Shown here in pieces: positions 5,340 through 10,031 of a stretch of 10,031 bases of DNA (positions within the stretch are counted from its first letter, which is position 1; the number at the start of each line of letters is the position of its first letter). The notes beneath the pieces were generated by a model. That model ran no database searches. It was not told the DNA's origin and worked only from the letters and a program-made list of their open reading frames with translations. The DNA comes from Bacteroidetes bacterium UBA6491 (lineage in GTDB: Bacteria; Bacteroidota; Bacteroidia; NS11-12g; UBA9320), in NCBI GenBank assembly GCA_002436505.1, contig DJML01000068.1, positions 1 through 10,031 on the forward strand. The letters are read 5' to 3'. A program made the position numbers and the translations under genes.

Positions 5340-7307
5340 ATGATCCGGTTCGTGATGAGCATATTGGTTATTTTGCTCGCTTCAGGTATTTCTACTGCTG
5401 CGGGTACGAAGGATTCATCACAATTTTCAACGGGTACGCCGGGGGTTAACAAAACCAGTGATATCCTTAAACCTGTTCTGGTCATTACCAGGGATGATAT
5501 CAGAAGGACGAATGCCTCTAATCTTGCAGAATTGTTGAAGTATCATTTGAATTTTGATGTTGTCTACCTCGGGCGCAACGGATACGATGCGCTTTATCTT
5601 GGTGGAGACCGAAAGAACCTGAAAGTGTTAATGGATGGTGTGCCACTGTTCACAAATGCTCACGACAGGGTAGATCTTAGTTCTATCTTTATCCATAACG
5701 TAGACCGCATAGAGATAGTGAAGGGTTCATTTTCTGCGCTCTGGGGAACAGATGCAGTGACACTGGTGATCAACATTATCTCGCTGAACCTGAATAAGGA
5801 TTACACTCAAATCAATGCTGGATTGCATGTCTCAGATCCCGGATATCATGATGCCAAAGCAAAATTTCAGTTAAATACTGCTCGTCACCGTTTCAATTTA
5901 TTCGGAAGCAGGTCCTTCTTTAGCGGTTTTCAGGGCATAGATTCAGCAAGGGTAATGCAATGGAAACCACTGGTAAATTATAATTTTAATACAGGATATA
6001 GTTATACATTGATGAAAGGCATTGAAGCATTCGCATGGATGGACAACACCTTTCAAAAAGTTCTGGACAGAAGTTATCCTATCCAGAATACAACCCGGGC
6101 TGTCGACCACGAGTTGAATGTTAATCGAGGGGTTTATGTGGCAGGAATACAAGGGCAGCTTAGTAAGTACCATCATTTTAGATTTGATCAGTCCATCACC
6201 ACATACCATTTGAAGGATCTTCGAATCATGAAGGAACTTACAACTCTAGAAGAAAGAAAGGAAGACTTTGAAAACCCTTCGGACAGTCTGAATTACAGGC
6301 AGTTCAGGACATCGATGGTCCTCCGAAAGAAACCGGAGAACAAAGTTGGATATACAACTGGTCTTGAATTCATACACCAGGTTGATAAAGTGGTTGGAGT
6401 ACGCGAAGCGATCAAATCAACGATCACAGAGATGTCTTTTTTTGGAGGATTGGAGTACAGGCCGGATGAAAGAACAGAAATGGATATGACAGTTCGGCTT
6501 TCCGGAAGTTCTAAATTTAGAACACCTCCGATCTATGACGGTAATTTTAAGTACCAAATGACCGAGGACGCTTTCATTTATCTGAGTTACTCAAGATCAT
6601 ACCGCACACCGTCCTGGAATGAACTGTTTTACATTTATGACCGGCCGGACATCAACATTCAGGGAAATTTGAACCTTCGTTCTGAAGCGACGAATACTTT
6701 CTTTGGAAGATTCGATATTATCGGTGATCACATGGATTTCAGGTTCTCCCTGTTTTTTCTCAACACTAGGAATGGCATTGAACTTGCCCTGAACGATAAA
6801 GAAAGGAATTCATACAAGTTTGTGAACACAAGATTGTTTAAATCAATAGGCAACATTGTAGAGGTAAATGGTGACTTCAGGTATACTGACTTTGATTTTG
6901 GAATATCAAATGCCGGAGTGAACAGATTTCCTGACCAGGTGGGCAATTATAACTTCACCATCGAACTGATCGCCAATGTTCAGCAAGAGATACCTGGAAC
7001 AAATTTAGAGATCTGGGTGTTCAATAAATTGGTGACATCCCGTACGGATCTTATAGAAAATGAGGACGGGACACTGGAAGAACAGCAACTTGACGGATAT
7101 ACTTATTCGGATGCCGGTGTATCATACTACTTTGAACGGGCACATTTAAATGTGAGCATTGGGTGTAAGAACATCTTTAATACTCAAAATACGTCCGGGT
7201 TGTACTTACCGGTTGAGAGATTGAATGATGAACAGATAGACCGAAGGATACCAGTAGCCCTTGATTATGGTAGAAGGTTGTGGTTGTCTGTATTGTGGGA
7301 AATATGA
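5340..7307 (+). CDS. TonB-dependent outer-membrane receptor
   Basis: A 655-residue receptor of moderate length. Residues 1-21 form a signal peptide (MSILVILLASGISTAAG core); ATG 5355 is an alternative start within it. The plug domain covers about 45-150, with VITRDDIRRTNASNLAELL, VLMDGVPLF (96-104), VDRIEIVKG (121-129) and GTDAVTLVINIIS (136-148). The rest is a beta barrel with the typical YRTPSWNELFY and GNLNLRSEATNTFFGRF segments, ending in the strand YGRRLWLSVLWEI with terminal Ile instead of the common Phe. There is no SusC-type carboxypeptidase-like N-terminal extension, so a SusCD nutrient system is unlikely; the form resembles metal, haem or siderophore receptors such as HmuR or ZnuD types. 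It is followed through ATGA overlap by an HmuY-like lipoprotein and preceded by the metal ABC operon, which suggests a metal or haem substrate. The substrate is not shown by the sequence. Confidence 0.9.
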   Translation: MIRFVMSILVILLASGISTAAGTKDSSQFSTGTPGVNKTSDILKPVLVITRDDIRRTNASNLAELLKYHLNFDVVYLGRNGYDALYLGGDRKNLKVLMDGVPLFTNAHDRVDLSSIFIHNVDRIEIVKGSFSALWGTDAVTLVINIISLNLNKDYTQINAGLHVSDPGYHDAKAKFQLNTARHRFNLFGSRSFFSGFQGIDSARVMQWKPLVNYNFNTGYSYTLMKGIEAFAWMDNTFQKVLDRSYPIQNTTRAVDHELNVNRGVYVAGIQGQLSKYHHFRFDQSITTYHLKDLRIMKELTTLEERKEDFENPSDSLNYRQFRTSMVLRKKPENKVGYTTGLEFIHQVDKVVGVREAIKSTITEMSFFGGLEYRPDERTEMDMTVRLSGSSKFRTPPIYDGNFKYQMTEDAFIYLSYSRSYRTPSWNELFYIYDRPDINIQGNLNLRSEATNTFFGRFDIIGDHMDFRFSLFFLNTRNGIELALNDKERNSYKFVNTRLFKSIGNIVEVNGDFRYTDFDFGISNAGVNRFPDQVGNYNFTIELIANVQQEIPGTNLEIWVFNKLVTSRTDLIENEDGTLEEQQLDGYTYSDAGVSYYFERAHLNVSIGCKNIFNTQNTSGLYLPVERLNDEQIDRRIPVALDYGRRLWLSVLWEI

Positions 7308-8305
7308 GAAGGACTCTTGAAATATTGTCAATGCTTATCATCTTAACAGGGTGTTTCGCTGATGAAAATGCCATCGACCATCTTCCTGCGGAACAGGTGA
7401 CTTTAACGACCGATTCGGATTCAGCTGACCAGATATTCTATAGTTTTCGTGATAGAAAGGTAATTTCTAAGAACAGCTTACATAAATGGGATTTGGCATT
7501 TGAATGCAGGTTCAATGGTTTCGATATTTTCATAAACAGTGGTCATGGTATGAAGGTTTATAATACAAGGATTCAGGACTTCAGGGTTTCTCTCACTCCT
7601 ACGGACCTGCCATGGGAAAAGGACCGTGGGTGTGGTGACCTGAACCTGATGTGTATCGGCGAATGGGGGGACCTTAAATCTGACAATCCACTGTCTCATA
7701 AATACCTTTATATCCTGGACCTTGGCGTGGACGAAGCGGGTTATGAGTTGGGATACAAGAAATTCCTTGTCGCCGGTTTTACTGATGGATCTTATTTGAT
7801 CAGATATTCTGATATAAACGGGGAGAATGAGCATTTGAAACTGATTGAGAAGGACACAGATTATAATTTCGTGTATTTTTCAATTGCCCAAGGAGGCAGG
7901 ATCGTGAAAGTGGAACCACCAAAAGATCAATGGGACATATTGTTCACACCATTTATTGACTTTTATTCTGGGGAAACAGGGCCTGAGGACGTCATTCTTA
8001 ATGACGAATCTTCCTTAATTTATGGTTTGATCTCAAACCCTTCGAAGATAGAAACAGGAATTGATTCTACGAATCCCTGGGACAAGGTCACCTATTTCGA
8101 TACTGAAAATGTCAGTTTTTCAAGGCACACAAATGCCATAGGAAAAAATTGGTACGACTGGAGCAATGCATTGGGGGAGTATAAGGTCAGGAGCACATTG
8201 TTCTTTGTTCGAGATGATGGCACAGGTACCTATTTGCTGAGGATCAATTCATTTGTCAGGGATAAGAGATATTCTACCATTTCTTTTCAGTTTAAAAATT
8301 TGTAA
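7304..8305 (+). CDS. HmuY-like lipoprotein, putative haem- or metal-complex-binding partner of the receptor
   Basis: A 333-residue lipoprotein. ATG 7304, overlapping the receptor stop as ATGA, is preferred over GTG 7280. It yields a short signal MRRTLEILSMLIILTGC with Cys17 in a proper lipobox. The mature part has the HmuY-family layout: FYSFRDRKVI then HKWDLAF (W62-D63), a second PKDQWDILFTPF (W210-D211), NWYDWSNAL, and a closing strand FFVRDDGTGTYLLRINSF. HmuY of Porphyromonas gingivalis binds haem at the cell surface and works with the HmuR receptor; here the lipoprotein follows the receptor gene. Haem ligands cannot be placed by eye, and HmuY relatives vary in them. Cys68, Cys110 and Cys117 of the mature protein could form a disulfide. 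The family call is fairly good; haem as ligand is inference. Confidence 0.75.
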   Translation: MRRTLEILSMLIILTGCFADENAIDHLPAEQVTLTTDSDSADQIFYSFRDRKVISKNSLHKWDLAFECRFNGFDIFINSGHGMKVYNTRIQDFRVSLTPTDLPWEKDRGCGDLNLMCIGEWGDLKSDNPLSHKYLYILDLGVDEAGYELGYKKFLVAGFTDGSYLIRYSDINGENEHLKLIEKDTDYNFVYFSIAQGGRIVKVEPPKDQWDILFTPFIDFYSGETGPEDVILNDESSLIYGLISNPSKIETGIDSTNPWDKVTYFDTENVSFSRHTNAIGKNWYDWSNALGEYKVRSTLFFVRDDGTGTYLLRINSFVRDKRYSTISFQFKNL

Positions 8306-8330
8306 TCAGGAAGGTTTCAGGGTAATTTTG
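8299..8330 (+). promoter_or_regulatory. promoter of the beta-propeller lipoprotein gene
   Basis: TTTG at 8299-8302 and TAATTTTG at 8323-8330 match both Bacteroidota promoter elements (minus-33 TTTG, minus-7 TAnnTTTG) with a 20-base spacer, the best promoter in the window. Transcription would begin near 8337, giving a leader of about 14 bases before the ATG at 8351. The minus-33 element overlaps the stop codon region of the HmuY-like gene. Confidence 0.68.
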
Positions 8331-8350
8331 CAGCCTGATTTTAGAAACCT
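8304..8350. repeat. two interlocked inverted repeats around the promoter
   Basis: AATCAGG (8304-8310) is the inverse of CCTGATT (8334-8340), and AGGTTTC (8312-8318) is the inverse of GAAACCT (8344-8350). The order A-B-A'-B' means the two pairings cross, like a pseudoknot, and the minus-7 element lies in the shared loop. There is no T-run, so this is not a standard terminator for the HmuY-like gene. It could be a regulator site, a structure in read-through transcripts, or chance. Confidence 0.4.
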
Positions 8351-9478
8351 ATGCAAAAATTAATTTCATACTTATTTATAGGGGTGACCATGTTGTCATT
8401 CTCATGCAAGAAAGGCGATGCTGACAAAGAGCAAAACGGGCAAGAGGTTGCAACAAGTAGTGATAGTTTGCAATTACGTGAACCACTGCCCTCCGATGAA
8501 GCCCATTTGAAGAATATAAGGCAATTAACTTTCGGCGGAAACAATGCTGAAGCCTATTTCAGCTTTGATAACACACGGTTGATCCTTCAATCTGATTATC
8601 AGAAATGGGGTGTAAAGTGTGACCAGATATTTAACATGGATATCCTTCAGGCAATGACGGACACTATAATGCCTCCTATGGTAAGTACTGGATTTGGCAG
8701 AACTACCTGTAGCTTTTTTCTGCCGGACGGAAAACAGATATTGTATGCGTCAACTCACCTGGTTGACAGCAACTGCCCTCCGGTTCCTGAATACGTTCAG
8801 GGTGGACCATACCTGTGGCCAATATATTCATCGTATGATATATTCATAGCTGATGTGAATGGAACCATTAAAAAGCAATTGACCAACGAGCCAGGATACG
8901 ACGCGGAAGCAACGGTATCTCCAAAGGGGGATAAAATTGTATTCACCTCTGACCGGTCGGGCGATCTTGAACTTTACACCATGGATATGGATGGTTCAAA
9001 TGTCATTCAGATCACTGATGAACTTGGGTATGACGGCGGTGCTTTCTTTTCTCCGGACGGTTCTAAACTGGTATTCAGAGCTTCACGACCTAAAACAAAG
9101 GAAGAAGTGAAAATGTACAAGGATTACTTGTCGCGTGGCCTGGTTGCACCTACGAACATGGAGATATTCATTTGCAATACCGATGGATCGGACCTCAGAC
9201 AGGTCACGAACCTTGGCAAGGCAAACTGGGCGCCATATTATCATCCGGCAGGGAAGAAAATAATATTTGCATCGAACCATGAAGCAGAAAGAGGCTTTGC
9301 TTTTCAGCTTTACCTGATCAATGAAGACGGGACAGGACTGGAAAAAGTAACCAGCGAAAGCAACTTCAACGCTTTTCCGATGTTTTCATACGATGGTAAA
9401 AAACTTGTTTTTTCTTCCAATCGTAACAACGGCGGTACGCACGATACTAACGTTTTTATCGCTGACTGGAAAGATTAA
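8351..9478 (+). CDS. lipoprotein with TolB-like (PD40) beta-propeller
   Basis: A 375-residue protein starting at ATG 8351. The N-terminus MQKLISYLFIGVTMLSFSC is a lipoprotein signal with Cys19, followed by a charged, flexible linker to about residue 50. From residue 55 there are repeated TolB/PD40-type units, about six blades. Clear examples are IRQLTFGGNNAEAYFSFDNT (56-75), KQLTNEPGYDAEATVSPKGD (175-194), IQITDELGYDGGAFFSPDGS (219-238), RQVTNLGKANWAPYYHPAG (283-301) and EKVTSESNFNAFPMFSYDGK (331-350). Each ends in a KIVF(T/S)S-like strand. Such propellers bind proteins or peptides at the envelope; no catalytic domain is present. It is unlikely to be TolB itself: it is a lipoprotein, lacks the TolB N-terminal domain, and no tol or pal genes are beside it. 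It has its own promoter and shares its stop region with the convergent phosphatase gene. Function unknown. Confidence 0.85.
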   Translation: MQKLISYLFIGVTMLSFSCKKGDADKEQNGQEVATSSDSLQLREPLPSDEAHLKNIRQLTFGGNNAEAYFSFDNTRLILQSDYQKWGVKCDQIFNMDILQAMTDTIMPPMVSTGFGRTTCSFFLPDGKQILYASTHLVDSNCPPVPEYVQGGPYLWPIYSSYDIFIADVNGTIKKQLTNEPGYDAEATVSPKGDKIVFTSDRSGDLELYTMDMDGSNVIQITDELGYDGGAFFSPDGSKLVFRASRPKTKEEVKMYKDYLSRGLVAPTNMEIFICNTDGSDLRQVTNLGKANWAPYYHPAGKKIIFASNHEAERGFAFQLYLINEDGTGLEKVTSESNFNAFPMFSYDGKKLVFSSNRNNGGTHDTNVFIADWKD

Positions 9479-10031
9479 ATAACTTTTAATCCTTTGAGAT
9501 GTGACGTTTCATTTACGAGTGTCATGTCGAAATTTCTACCATCTGCAGTTTCAAATTTATAGAGACACAGATTGGTGTGTTTGAAACTGTCCATTTTACT
9601 GAGATGAATATCCAGTAGGACACAAAACAGTGCTTTCATTGTTCTTCCGTGTGTGCAGATCAGAATGTCTTCCATACCTGAGTCGTCCATTACCTCCTCT
9701 ATTCCTGTTCTTAACCTTGAGGCAAGTTGCCTTGGCGTTTCTCCCCCTTCTGAGGTAATGTCAATATTTCCGGAGTTCCATTCGTTAAGGATATGGTAAA
9801 ATTCATCTTTAATATCCTTTGAAAACTCTTTCCCTTCAAATTTACCCCAGTTGATCTCATCTAAAGCACCCATTTCGCTGATCTGGCGGCCGTTGTTGGT
9901 GAACAATTCAATGGATTGCCTGGTTCGAATAAGTTCAGAAATATAGATCTTTGAAAATGGATATTCTTTATATCTTTCATGAAATCGAGCTGCCTGCAAC
10001 CGGCCGGTCTCATTAATGTGGCTGTTAATGC
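9475..10031 (-). CDS. histidine phosphatase (phosphoglycerate mutase-like) family protein, C-terminal part
   Basis: A minus-strand frame that enters from beyond the right edge and ends with TAA at 9477-9475, giving 185 visible codons. The visible part begins INSHINETGRLQAARFHERY, which corresponds to the 'LTxxGxxQA' region after the catalytic RHG motif, so that motif lies outside the window. Conserved elements present are IYISELIRTRQSIELF (the SxLxRTxQT region), LDEINWGKFEG (acidic catalytic Glu and the GxxEG motif), SEGGETPRQLASR, and LICTHGRTMKAL with the second catalytic His. The family removes phosphate from sugars, cofactor intermediates, nucleotides or proteins, and the exact substrate cannot be told. 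The internal TTG at 9999 is not a start, because homologous sequence continues upstream. The stop overlaps that of the propeller gene by four bases (TTAA). Confidence 0.9.
   Translation of the reverse strand, partial: INSHINETGRLQAARFHERYKEYPFSKIYISELIRTRQSIELFTNNGRQISEMGALDEINWGKFEGKEFSKDIKDEFYHILNEWNSGNIDITSEGGETPRQLASRLRTGIEEVMDDSGMEDILICTHGRTMKALFCVLLDIHLSKMDSFKHTNLCLYKFETADGRNFDMTLVNETSHLKGLKVI

Noticed and set aside
7478..7834. 118-codon minus-strand frame inside the HmuY-like gene
   Set aside because: Shadow of the plus-strand coding frame; no own promoter, start context or family motif.
8351..9478. Propeller lipoprotein as TolB of a Tol-Pal system
   Set aside because: It has a lipoprotein signal, lacks the TolB N-terminal domain, and no tolQ, tolR, tolA or pal gene is nearby; only the propeller repeats are shared.
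9475..9999. Histidine phosphatase read as a complete gene from TTG 9999
   Set aside because: In-frame sequence with family character (INSHINETGRLQ) continues to the window edge, and the catalytic RHG motif is missing, so the gene is truncated by the window.

Overview
This window comes from a member of the Bacteroidota. Three candidate promoters carry the TAnnTTTG minus-7 element typical of that phylum. There are several signal-peptide lipoproteins ending in a lipobox Cys, a TonB-dependent receptor followed directly by an HmuY-like lipoprotein, and an Mpl/MurC-type ligase start of the kind seen in Bacteroidota. Genus and species cannot be read from the sequence. Ten protein genes are supported and two of them run off the window ends. 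I see no rRNA, tRNA, CRISPR array, insertion sequence or attachment site.

Layout. At 1-323 (minus) is the N-terminal part of a Mur-ligase family peptidoglycan enzyme. At 395-628 (plus) is a small membrane-anchored protein of unknown function, meeting head-on with a secreted protein of unknown function at 629-1168 (minus). A 253-base intergenic region (1169-1421) holds an AT-rich palindrome, an intrinsic terminator with no obvious gene in front of it, two abutting palindromes and two promoter elements.

The core of the window is a tightly overlapping four-gene operon at 1422-5299 for a TroABCD/MntABCD-type metal ABC importer: lipoprotein metal-binding protein, ATPase, permease and second permease. 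The first permease carries a complete DtxR/MntR-type metalloregulator at its C-terminus, with winged helix and metal-binding/dimerisation domain. Gene order and fusion match the chlamydial ytgA-ytgB-ytgCR-ytgD operon. There, the YtgR part is known to be released from the permease and to act as a metal-dependent repressor. The abutting palindromes over the operon promoter are natural candidates for the operator of the fused regulator.

At 5340-8305 a TonB-dependent outer-membrane receptor and an HmuY-like lipoprotein are joined by an ATGA overlap and have their own promoter candidate. They could bring a metal or metal complex such as haem across the outer membrane, with the ABC importer handling the inner membrane. 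That link rests on gene order only. At 8351-9478 is a lipoprotein with a TolB-like beta-propeller behind the best promoter of the window. At 9475-10031 (minus) is the C-terminal part of a histidine phosphatase, whose stop codon overlaps that of the propeller gene.

The main point of interest is the permease-repressor fusion together with its likely operator: a metal importer that seems to carry its own metal-sensing transcription factor.
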